Virus record (IMG/VR): IMGVR_UViG_3300031784_002630
Span: 1-64,000 of that record
Reading direction: 5' to 3' (one strand)
DNA from: a virus
DNA: 64,000 nt
Shown here piece by piece: positions 49,774 to 57,927 of the stretch. The translations under genes and the position numbers were made by a program. The notes beneath the pieces were generated by a model. The model was not told the DNA's origin, did not search any database, and saw only the letters and a program-made list of their open reading frames with translations. The stretch's first letter is position 1. Every line of letters starts with the position of its first letter.

Positions 49774-51920
49774 TATAGTCCAAATTGTGTTTTTATTGAG
49801 TTAAAGTTTTGTTGTACTTCAGTATTAGTTAATGGTCTATTATATATTCTAACAATATTAACTGTTGAATTACCAAATTCTTGTAAATTTTGAGATGGTA
49901 CTTGAGCCCTAACACCACCTATAGTAACATCACCACCAGGGTTGGGTGAATAGTTAGCCGTTGTTCTACCTAAATATTGACCATTTTTATAATACTGGTT
50001 TCCACTTCCATCCCAAACAACCACCACATGAACTAAACCACTGTTATTTACACTAATAGTAGCATCTCCACTATTATTTCTAGCCATAATATTTGTAGGT
50101 TTAACACCAACACCAAAACCCCAATTTGAACCGTATTGACCTTGAGCAAGTATATTTCCCCCGTTTGTTGAGGTGGTCATCACTAATTCAACTGTCGGTC
50201 TTGAGGCGTTTACACTTCCATTACCTGGAATTATGATATAATCATCAACACCATCAAAAACTAATCCTCCACCATACGTTGAACTGAACGCGACACCATT
50301 ATATAAAGTACCATTATTTCCATACCCACTTAAATCATATATTGCCGTCCCTGAACCGGGATAACAGTTTGGATTTGTAGCGTCTAAATAAAGCGTTAAT
50401 CCTTGATTAATCATTATACTATTACTTGCTTGATATGTTGGTAAACCAGCGGTGTATAAATTTTCAATTTCAGTTACAGACAATTCTCTATTATATAAAT
50501 TAAATAAACCAACTTTATAATTAGTCGCCGAATTTAAAGAGTCACTTCGAGTTCCCAAAGTAAGTCTATTATGTGAATTCCAAGAAGAAACTCCAGTAGC
50601 AACTAATGTAATCATTGCCCATGAACCTGTCGTATTTAAATCGTAAACATAACTCCATGTTGAATTACTACTTCCAACAAGAGAACCATTTTTATAAAGT
50701 TTAATACCCGAATTTCCCGTTCCACCCCAATATTGAAAAGTGTTATCACCACTTCGTCTTAAACCCCAACCTTGAGTTAATCCTGCTTCCTCGGCATTAT
50801 ATGAGAAATATGTTTCAAATGTTGATGTAAAACTATTAATATACATCCAAATATTTGCGGTTATTGTTGTATAATTTTTTAATGAAGCATCAGTTAAAAC
50901 AGCATAATCGTCAATCCCATCAAAATTAAACACACCACCCTGATTTGTATTGAAATAAGTACCATTAGCTAAAGATAAACTAGATGTATTTAATAAACCT
51001 TCATTAGTTGGTTTCATTGAGAGACTATATAAATTATAAACAGAAGGGATTGCATAATTTGTTGCTGTTGAACCTTCTTCTAATTGTAATTCAGTAAATA
51101 ATACTGGACTAGTTGGACTCCTAAAAGAAGGAGTTGAAGGAGAATAAACATAAAAATAAAATTGAGTTCTTACAGCATTTAAAGTAAAAGTAAAAGAAAA
51201 TTTTGTCCAACTTGTAGGAAATATGCCTGAACTAGAGGGTAAATATCCAACCCAAGAATTAGTTTCTCCGCTACCAAATTGATTATTCCATGTTAAAAGC
51301 GCATCACTAGGAATATCCCCAATTGCTTTTACCCAAAAGGAAAACACATATTGTTTTCCAACTTCCATAGCAATACCTGAATAACATCCGAATCCTCCTC
51401 TGATTGCTGTTTTTGTAGTACTTCCTGGATAAGGAGGGTCATTAGTTATATTATAACTTGCGTATCCACCATAATCATACCATCCTATAAAATCAGGATA
51501 AGTTGTCGCATTAAATATATTTTTACCTGTTGATGGTCCATTTACAGATATTACTAACCCGTTAGTAATAGGTTCACCATAAAGTTGTTCACTTTTCAAC
51601 ATGGAATAAACTCCTGTTTCAAATAACCAATTTATCGCAGTATTTACGTTTGTAAAAACGGTCTGATTAATTCTTTCAGGTAAACCATTAATTATTCTTA
51701 ATAAACTTGTATCAGTAAAATCACCAGTAGCCCACATTGCCGGTGGATTAGAATTTTTTATAATAACATATTGATAAGATGAATCAACACTATTATAAAA
51801 AGTCGCATTTGCAGCACCAGCTCCCCAATTTGAAGGACCAACACCCACAAGAATATTGGATTGTTTTGCAGTATTTGGAGGTTGGATTGTTCCCGTTTTA
51901 TAGGCAATTGGTCTTGGCAT
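49773..51920 (-). CDS. LamG-domain tail fibre protein, paralogue 3, 715 aa
   Basis: Same architecture as its two neighbours: N-terminal module (MPRPIAYKTGTIQPPNTAKQ), GKQYVFSFWVKAIGD middle domain, LamG-like domain 1 (NFDGIDDYAVLTDASLKNYT), and LamG-like domain 2 (DATNPNCYPGSGTAIYDLSGYGNNG). Domain 1 is close to that of paralogue 1, domain 2 closer to paralogue 2, which suggests domain shuffling. The ATG at 51920 is chosen; a longer frame reaches 51959. Confidence 0.8.
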   Translation of the reverse strand: MPRPIAYKTGTIQPPNTAKQSNILVGVGPSNWGAGAANATFYNSVDSSYQYVIIKNSNPPAMWATGDFTDTSLLRIINGLPERINQTVFTNVNTAINWLFETGVYSMLKSEQLYGEPITNGLVISVNGPSTGKNIFNATTYPDFIGWYDYGGYASYNITNDPPYPGSTTKTAIRGGFGCYSGIAMEVGKQYVFSFWVKAIGDIPSDALLTWNNQFGSGETNSWVGYLPSSSGIFPTSWTKFSFTFTLNAVRTQFYFYVYSPSTPSFRSPTSPVLFTELQLEEGSTATNYAIPSVYNLYSLSMKPTNEGLLNTSSLSLANGTYFNTNQGGVFNFDGIDDYAVLTDASLKNYTTITANIWMYINSFTSTFETYFSYNAEEAGLTQGWGLRRSGDNTFQYWGGTGNSGIKLYKNGSLVGSSNSTWSYVYDLNTTGSWAMITLVATGVSSWNSHNRLTLGTRSDSLNSATNYKVGLFNLYNRELSVTEIENLYTAGLPTYQASNSIMINQGLTLYLDATNPNCYPGSGTAIYDLSGYGNNGTLYNGVAFSSTYGGGLVFDGVDDYIIIPGNGSVNASRPTVELVMTTSTNGGNILAQGQYGSNWGFGVGVKPTNIMARNNSGDATISVNNSGLVHVVVVWDGSGNQYYKNGQYLGRTTANYSPNPGGDVTIGGVRAQVPSQNLQEFGNSTVNIVRIYNRPLTNTEVQQNFNSIKTQFGL

Positions 51921-51926
51921 TGTAAT

Positions 51927-51934
51927 AATAAATA
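51927..51934 (-). promoter_or_regulatory. Putative TATTTATT promoter element for the fibre operon
   Basis: TATTTATT on the minus strand, six bases before the ATG at 51920. Confidence 0.35.
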
Positions 51935-51967
51935 CCACAAAATGTTTTCCTTTAATCATTTCTTTCG

Positions 51968-51975
51968 TATTTTTA
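51968..51975 (+). promoter_or_regulatory. Putative promoter element for the plus-strand glycan operon
   Basis: TATTTTTA, a near match to TATTTATA, ends six bases before the ATG at 51982. The divergent fibre operon starts 61 bases away on the other strand. Confidence 0.35.
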
Positions 51976-51981
51976 TTCCAA

Positions 51982-52788
51982 ATGGAAAAAGTAATCTTAA
52001 CAGGTTCAAAAGGTTTTATCGGGTCTAATTTGAAAGTAGAATTAGAAAAACAATTTGAGGTTATTGAAATTAATGAGGATGTATTTAATTCTCACACATG
52101 GAAGTCAGATGTCTCAAATTTATTTTGGTTAGACATTAAATCTGTATTTCACGTTGGCGCTTGTTCAAACACATTAGAACAAGACGTTAATTATATGATG
52201 TTGGTTAATTATGAGTTTAGTAAACACATATCAAACATTTGTAAATCAAAAAAAATTCCTTTGATTTATTCGTCATCAGCAGCAAATTATGGAACCAATA
52301 ATGAATTCCCATCTAACTTATACGGGTGGAGCAAATATATTGCCGAAGATTACATTATTAATAATGGTGGAATTGCACTTAGATACTTTAATGTGTATGG
52401 ACCAGGTGAAGAACATAAAGGAATTATGTCATCTGTCGCATATCAAATGCACAAAAAGAATTTATCAGGTGATGAAATTAAATTATTTCCTGGTAGTCCA
52501 AAAAGAGATTTTATATATGTTAAAGATATTATATCAGCAAACATATTTGCATTTGAAAACTATAAAAAGTTATTGGGTAAGTTTTATGATGTTGGTTCAG
52601 GCGTTGCAGAATCATTTGAAAAAATATTGAATATTATGAAAATTGATTTTGGATACACATCAAAAGATATAATTCCAAAAGGTTATCAATTTTATACTTG
52701 TTCCAATAAATTAAAATGGATGAAGGGTTGGGAACCAAAATACACACTTGAAAAAGGATTAACTGAATATATGAATTATTTAAAATGA
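51982..52788 (+). CDS. hldD: HldD-like ADP-heptose epimerase, NAD(P)-dependent, 268 aa
   Basis: An extended SDR epimerase. It has the nucleotide-binding TGSKGFIG at residues 7-14, SSSAANYG then YGWSKYIAE (the catalytic Tyr-x3-Lys), and RYFNVYGPGEEHKGIMSSVAYQM near 132-154, which is the HldD/RfaD signature. HldD converts ADP-D,D-heptose to ADP-L,D-heptose, the donor of the heptosyltransferases. It is 268 residues rather than about 310, so trimmed. Directly upstream of GT9- and TibC-like genes. Another sugar epimerase activity cannot be excluded. Confidence 0.8.
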   Translation: MEKVILTGSKGFIGSNLKVELEKQFEVIEINEDVFNSHTWKSDVSNLFWLDIKSVFHVGACSNTLEQDVNYMMLVNYEFSKHISNICKSKKIPLIYSSSAANYGTNNEFPSNLYGWSKYIAEDYIINNGGIALRYFNVYGPGEEHKGIMSSVAYQMHKKNLSGDEIKLFPGSPKRDFIYVKDIISANIFAFENYKKLLGKFYDVGSGVAESFEKILNIMKIDFGYTSKDIIPKGYQFYTCSNKLKWMKGWEPKYTLEKGLTEYMNYLK

Positions 52789-53495
52789 GAGACGATTTTG
52801 TAAACTTTCTAAGACCATATGGTGTTTTAGATACTAAAGTTAGATTGGGTAGTAATAATGATGGTGGTTATATTGTAAATCAAACAATATTGGACAAGGC
52901 TGATGTGTTGTACACATATGGTGTTGAATATAATTGTGATTTTGAACTAGATTTTCACAATAGAACATCTAAACCTGTTCATTTATATGACCACACCGTT
53001 GATTTTACACACCCTAACGACAACTTAATTTTTCACAAAGAAGGATTAAGTCACATAAAAGAAAACGATAAAAAACATTTTTTTGACCATCTTAAAGAAA
53101 ATGGTGATGAAGATAAAAATGTTTTTTTAAAAATTGATGTTGAGGGTGCCGAGTATGAATTCTTTGAAAATACCAATATTGAAGAACTATCAAAAAATGT
53201 GATTGGTATTGTGTTGGAAATACATTGGACTGGTGATGTTAATGAATATCGTCCAAGAGCAACCAAAATTTTAGAAAAAATTACAAACCATTTTACTTTA
53301 ACACATTTACACGGAAACAATTCCGCACCAATGATTGGTTCATGGTGGATTGCGGTACCTGATACAATGGAGTTAACATTTATTAATGATAGATTGTTTG
53401 AAGCATTTCATTTTGATAGAGGTCAATGGCCAACAGAATTGGATATGCCAAATAATCCAGAACTTCAAGATTTTCCATTAGTTTGGATATGTTAA
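52785..53495 (+). CDS. FkbM-family methyltransferase-like protein, 236 aa
   Basis: The segment VFLKIDVEGAEYEFFENT near residues 113-130 is the characteristic FkbM/Methyltransf_21 motif. The N-terminal RLGSNNDGGYIV fits the start of related sugar-cluster proteins. The usual AdoMet GxGxG strand is replaced by VLYTYGVEYNCDFE. It overlaps the epimerase gene by four bases. Probably O-methylates a sugar, though the diverged cofactor site leaves doubt. Confidence 0.75.
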   Translation: MRDDFVNFLRPYGVLDTKVRLGSNNDGGYIVNQTILDKADVLYTYGVEYNCDFELDFHNRTSKPVHLYDHTVDFTHPNDNLIFHKEGLSHIKENDKKHFFDHLKENGDEDKNVFLKIDVEGAEYEFFENTNIEELSKNVIGIVLEIHWTGDVNEYRPRATKILEKITNHFTLTHLHGNNSAPMIGSWWIAVPDTMELTFINDRLFEAFHFDRGQWPTELDMPNNPELQDFPLVWIC

Positions 53496-53518
53496 TTTGA
53501 TTTATTATTATTTAATTT

Positions 53519-54532
53519 ATGAGAAAAATTTGGCATACAAGAAACGAATTTTTATGGAACGTACCAGCTCAAGAAGTTGGAGATGCGGTATACTTTGATT
53601 TGTCAGAATGTTATTCAATGGGCGATGCTCTTTGTTCAACCCCCACTATTAAAAAAGTTTCAGAAGCATATGGTTGTAAGTTAAATCTAATTACGAAACA
53701 TCCTGAATTGTTTAAACACAATCCATATATTAAAAACACTTATCGTCCCGATTCAATTAACTTTGACTACCTAAGAGAAAACTTCCTAATCCATAGTTCT
53801 TTCTATAATGTTGGTAGACAAAATGATAAAGGAGTTCAGTCAAAACATGCTAGAATTGATATTCGTCAATTCCATGCCATGAATTTAGGTTTTAACTTAT
53901 TACCCACTGAAATGGAATGTGAATATTATTCAGACCCATTTGAACCTATTGAAGGTTTACCTGAAAAATATGTATTGATACATCCAGCAACCACGTGGCA
54001 ATCTCGTACTTGGGATTTTGATAAATGGCAATCAGTAACAACCAAATTAAATGAAATGGGAATTGCTGTTGTTTCAATTGGTAAAGACACAGATGAAGTT
54101 GGTTTTTGGCATATTGAAAAGAAAGGATTTGATATTGATATTAAATTAGGGTTGAACTTAATGAATCAAACAAATATCTCTCAGGCTTGGCATTTAATTC
54201 AAAATTCAATTTGTTTTATAACAATGGATTCAGGATTGTTACACTTGGCAGGTACAACAGACGCTCACATTATTCAACTTGGTTCTTCAATTAACCCATA
54301 TTGGAGGATTCCATATAGAAAAAACTCACAACAATATAAGTTTCATTATGTTGGTGGTGGTTGTGATATATTTTGTGCTTCAGAATTAAAATATGGTATT
54401 GAGGAGTGGGGTTCAATTCAAGGTGTTGCACCTTTGATTAATTGTTTAGAGAAAAAAGAAACTTTTGAATGTCATCCGAGTGATGAACAAATTTTCAAAA
54501 AAGTAATAGAAATTTATGGAACAGGAAATTAA
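53519..54532 (+). CDS. GT9 heptosyltransferase-like glycosyltransferase, 337 aa
   Basis: A GT-B fold protein of the ADP-heptose:LPS heptosyltransferase family. The N-terminal domain starts MGDALCSTPTIKKVSEAYG (residues 39-57), the place of the GD.L..TP.I..L motif. The C-terminal domain has VLIHPATTWQSRTWDFDKWQ near residue 155, and FITMDSGLLHLAGTTDAHIIQLGSS near 238-262, the D(S/T)G..H.A donor-binding loop. Next to HldD-like and TibC-like genes, ADP-heptose is the likely donor. Confidence 0.85.
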   Translation: MRKIWHTRNEFLWNVPAQEVGDAVYFDLSECYSMGDALCSTPTIKKVSEAYGCKLNLITKHPELFKHNPYIKNTYRPDSINFDYLRENFLIHSSFYNVGRQNDKGVQSKHARIDIRQFHAMNLGFNLLPTEMECEYYSDPFEPIEGLPEKYVLIHPATTWQSRTWDFDKWQSVTTKLNEMGIAVVSIGKDTDEVGFWHIEKKGFDIDIKLGLNLMNQTNISQAWHLIQNSICFITMDSGLLHLAGTTDAHIIQLGSSINPYWRIPYRKNSQQYKFHYVGGGCDIFCASELKYGIEEWGSIQGVAPLINCLEKKETFECHPSDEQIFKKVIEIYGTGN

Positions 54533-55706
54533 AATAAAAGTAGATTTTCATCTTGGCGCCAAAGTTGAGATTGTTGGTGTTCCCGATAAGGAATATCCTG
54601 AAGATGAAACTTATGAAGTTTTATTCTTAGATAATAAAACAAATAAACTTTTACATTCAGACACTTTAAAACCAAATTATTGGACAAAAACCGCAATCAA
54701 TTATTATGTTGAATGGAAAGTGGTTGTTATGAAAAATGGTTTGGGAATTATTCATGAGGAAGTTTTAGATTTAAAAGATAAAGATGTATTAATCGCAATT
54801 ACAAACACACCAATTGGTGATAATTTGGCTTGGGTTGAATATGTTAAAGAATTTGGTAAAATTCATAATTGTAATATTACATTCCAAACTTTTATTCCTT
54901 CAATATTTGAAAAATCTTATAGTGATTTTACAATTGTTCGTGGTGATACTTACGAATTTAATGATTCTAAATTTTACGCAACTTATAAAATATCATACGG
55001 CATTCCAAATGAAGAACATATCAATTTACGTAAGTTATTATTTAAGAAAAAATATCTTCATTTTGATGACTTAACATATTGGAAAAAAAATGAATCACCG
55101 TATCATCCATCATTAATCCCTCTTCAACATTTTGCACCATCAGTACTTGGTTTAGAATTAAAAGAGATGAGACCTCATTTAATTTGTGAAAATAATGAAA
55201 GACCAATTCAAAAAAAATATGTCTGTATTTCTGAATTTGCGTCAGGTGAAATTAAACAATGGAATAATAAAGTTGGTTGGCAAACTTTAGTAAATGAATT
55301 AACTTCATTAGGTTATGAGGTGGTTTCAATTTCAAAAGAAAAAACTGACTTAAAAAAAGTTACAAAAAGAAATGGTAATTTACCATTAACTGACCGTATG
55401 TGGTATCTACATCATTGTGAGTTTTTTATTGGTGTGAGTTCAGGTCTTGCTTGGTTAGCATGGGCATGTGGTAGAAAAGTAGTTATGATTTCTGGTGTGA
55501 CAAAAGCAACCAATGAATTTACTGAAGATTGTATAAGAGTAATCAATGAAGATGTTTGTCATGGTTGTTGGAACTCTGAAAAACATGCCGATAAATTTAC
55601 TGTGTTTGAAAAAACATTATGTCCCGAAAATAAAAACTGGGAGTGTTCAAGAAAAATATCACCAAAAATGGTAATTGATAAAATAAAAGAAAATAATTTA
55701 ATATGA
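54516..55706 (+). CDS. TibC/BAHT-like autotransporter O-heptosyltransferase homologue, 396 aa
   Basis: The N-terminal beta domain (VDFHLGAKVEIVGV...YEVLFLD...NYWTKTAINYYVEWKVVV) and the following IGDNLAWVEYVKEF match the bacterial autotransporter heptosyltransferase family. The C-terminus has GVSSGLAWLAWACGRKVVMISGVTKATNEF and then CHGCWN, LCPEN and WECSRKIS: four cysteines in the spacing of the family's iron finger. TibC uses ADP-heptose to modify Ser in adhesin repeats. Family length is about 400. It overlaps the GT9 gene by 17 bases. Confidence 0.85.
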   Translation: MEQEIKIKVDFHLGAKVEIVGVPDKEYPEDETYEVLFLDNKTNKLLHSDTLKPNYWTKTAINYYVEWKVVVMKNGLGIIHEEVLDLKDKDVLIAITNTPIGDNLAWVEYVKEFGKIHNCNITFQTFIPSIFEKSYSDFTIVRGDTYEFNDSKFYATYKISYGIPNEEHINLRKLLFKKKYLHFDDLTYWKKNESPYHPSLIPLQHFAPSVLGLELKEMRPHLICENNERPIQKKYVCISEFASGEIKQWNNKVGWQTLVNELTSLGYEVVSISKEKTDLKKVTKRNGNLPLTDRMWYLHHCEFFIGVSSGLAWLAWACGRKVVMISGVTKATNEFTEDCIRVINEDVCHGCWNSEKHADKFTVFEKTLCPENKNWECSRKISPKMVIDKIKENNLI

Positions 55707-56347
55707 CGGATTTTAATAATATAAATTGTACTATAAACTTTGTTGACGGTGTTTTTATTAACATATGGGATACTTGGAGTCACAGGTATCTTGTTGAGGT
55801 TTATGAAAATTACGGAAATGATTGGGCGTTGGTCAATCATAACATAATGTCCCCCGAAAATTGGTTTGTACATTTAGGTAAAAAATTTAGAAATCAGTGG
55901 AGAGTTAAAATTTGGGGTTGGAAAAATAACTATCCAGTATTAGTTACTCAACATACATTTAATGAATCAGATAAAGAAGTAGCCTTAACATTTGATACTG
56001 ACTCATATAAAGAGTCATGTACGTGGGCAGAACAATCAATTGATTATCGAGATAAAGTAAGAACAAATCTTACAATATATTCAAAATTTTCAGACAGATT
56101 ATCACAACAATATGTTGATTCTAAAATAACATTCTTACCTTTAACCGACATTAGTAGATTAAATACAAAATACTATTCAAGATTTAAAATTGGTAGGTTT
56201 AACATTAAACGAGAATCTTTAGGTGAATGGGGAAGTGGTTTTTTATTTTGTAGTAACCATACAAAACCAAACGTATCATCAGAACATAAAAATAACTGGT
56301 TACCATTTAACTCAAGAGAACTTTTTAACGATATAATGAATTTATGA
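55703..56347 (+). CDS. BAHT N-terminal-domain-like protein, 214 aa
   Basis: The first 95 residues (INFVDGVFINIWD, RYLVEVYEN, NHNIMSPENWFVHLGKKFRNQWRVKIWG) repeat the plan of the TibC-like beta domain next door, but there is no glycosyltransferase domain. The C-terminal half (WAEQSIDYRDKVRT..., SRFKIGRFNIKRESLGEWGSGFL) is unrecognised. It overlaps both neighbours by four bases. Possibly an acceptor-binding or scaffold subunit of the glycosylation complex; inferred from domain sharing. Confidence 0.65.
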   Translation: MTDFNNINCTINFVDGVFINIWDTWSHRYLVEVYENYGNDWALVNHNIMSPENWFVHLGKKFRNQWRVKIWGWKNNYPVLVTQHTFNESDKEVALTFDTDSYKESCTWAEQSIDYRDKVRTNLTIYSKFSDRLSQQYVDSKITFLPLTDISRLNTKYYSRFKIGRFNIKRESLGEWGSGFLFCSNHTKPNVSSEHKNNWLPFNSRELFNDIMNL

Positions 56348-57927
56348 GTACAATTATAGGAATACATCACGGAGGTCACGATTCATCAGTTGCATTAGTA
56401 ATTGATGGTAAATTAGTTTGTGCTATTGAAGAAGAAAAATTAACAGGTATTAAAGCAATACATAGTTATTGGGCACACCCAATTAAAGGTTTAGAGTTCA
56501 TTGAAAAGAACTTTGGTGTTACATTGGAAAATTGTGACCATGTTGCTTTTGCATTACCAAAACACTATAAGATTGAAGATGATAACATATGTTTAATTGA
56601 TAAAACAACTAGTTATTCACACCATAAATGTCATGCTTTAGGAGCATATTTTACATCAGGATTTGAGGGTAAAGTATTGGCTGTGAGTCATGATGGTCAA
56701 GGTAATAGAAGTAGAGGAAAAGTTTACTTATGTGACAATGGTGACTATGAAGTTGTTAGTTCACAAAACGTTCCAACAACCACATCATTAGCTGGTTTGT
56801 GGGGAAGAGTAACCGTATTACTTGGTTGGCAGATGTTTAAAGATGAAGGTAAAGTCGTTGGTATGGCATCTCATGGTAAATACAATGAAATGTTGTACAA
56901 CTATCTTAAACACATTATAAAATATAATGGTGACTTAACATTTGGACCATCAAATTCTGAAACATTGTTTGATTTTATTTTTGTTGATAAATTAAAAAAT
57001 TCAGGTTATTTTGATTCTGAAGAAAATAGAAATGACTTAGCATTTTGTTTAGAAAAACACACCGAAGAATTAATGTGGCAATATCTTAGAGATTTGAAAT
57101 CCAGATATCCTGATTATAATAAAGTAACATTTAATGGTGGTTTATTTGCTAACGTAAAATTAAATCAATCCATCAATAGTTTTAATTTCTTTGAGGAGAT
57201 TTACATACACCCTTCAATGGGTGATGGTGGTTTGTCTACCGGTGCTGCGTTGTGTAAAGCAAATGAACTTGGTGAATTGTTATTACCACTTAAATTAGAT
57301 AATGTATTTTTTGGTTCAGAATTTAATGGTGACGATTGGATGTCAGAAATAAATAACTATCCAGGTCAAATTTATTTTGAACCTTCTTCACATAGTAGAG
57401 TTGCCGAATTAATAGATGAAGGAAAAGTTGTTGGTTTATTTTATGGTAAAACAGAGTATGGTCCAAGAGCGTTAGGTAATAGAAGTATTGTTACTAGACC
57501 TACCGACACCAAAACACACGTATTGTTAAATAAAAAATTAAGACGTAATGAAATTATGCCATTTGCACCAAGTGTGTTAAAAGAACATATTAATACTATC
57601 TTTCACGCAGATAGGTCACTATACGCAGCAGAATTTATGACATTGTGTTATGACACCAGAAAAGAATGGGTTGATAAGATTCCAGCAGTTATTCATCCAA
57701 AGGATAAAACTGCAAGACCTCAAGCTGTTGATAAAAATAATAACCCAAATTTTCATAGTATCATATCAGAATACTATAAGTTATCCGATATTCCTGTTGT
57801 ATTAAACACATCATTTAATGCTCACGGGGAACCAATCAATAACTACCCAAGTCAAGTTATAAAACATTTACTTGAAGGTTGTGTTGATTATATTGCTACA
57901 GAACATTTTATTTTTAGTAAGCTATAA
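56344..57927 (+). CDS. Carbamoyltransferase, NodU/TobZ family, 527 aa
   Basis: The N-terminal ASKHA-type ATPase/hydrolase domain has GIHHGGHDSSVALV at 5-18, SYSHHKCHALGAYFTSGF near 90-107 and DEGKVVGMASHGKYN near 174. The C-terminal YrdC-like domain has YGKTEYGPRALGNRSIVTRP near 369-388 and VVLNTSFNAHGEPI near 481-494. These match O-carbamoyltransferases that carbamoylate sugars using carbamoyl phosphate and ATP. Slightly shorter than the usual 570. Four-base overlap with the upstream gene. Confidence 0.93.
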   Translation: MSTIIGIHHGGHDSSVALVIDGKLVCAIEEEKLTGIKAIHSYWAHPIKGLEFIEKNFGVTLENCDHVAFALPKHYKIEDDNICLIDKTTSYSHHKCHALGAYFTSGFEGKVLAVSHDGQGNRSRGKVYLCDNGDYEVVSSQNVPTTTSLAGLWGRVTVLLGWQMFKDEGKVVGMASHGKYNEMLYNYLKHIIKYNGDLTFGPSNSETLFDFIFVDKLKNSGYFDSEENRNDLAFCLEKHTEELMWQYLRDLKSRYPDYNKVTFNGGLFANVKLNQSINSFNFFEEIYIHPSMGDGGLSTGAALCKANELGELLLPLKLDNVFFGSEFNGDDWMSEINNYPGQIYFEPSSHSRVAELIDEGKVVGLFYGKTEYGPRALGNRSIVTRPTDTKTHVLLNKKLRRNEIMPFAPSVLKEHINTIFHADRSLYAAEFMTLCYDTRKEWVDKIPAVIHPKDKTARPQAVDKNNNPNFHSIISEYYKLSDIPVVLNTSFNAHGEPINNYPSQVIKHLLEGCVDYIATEHFIFSKL

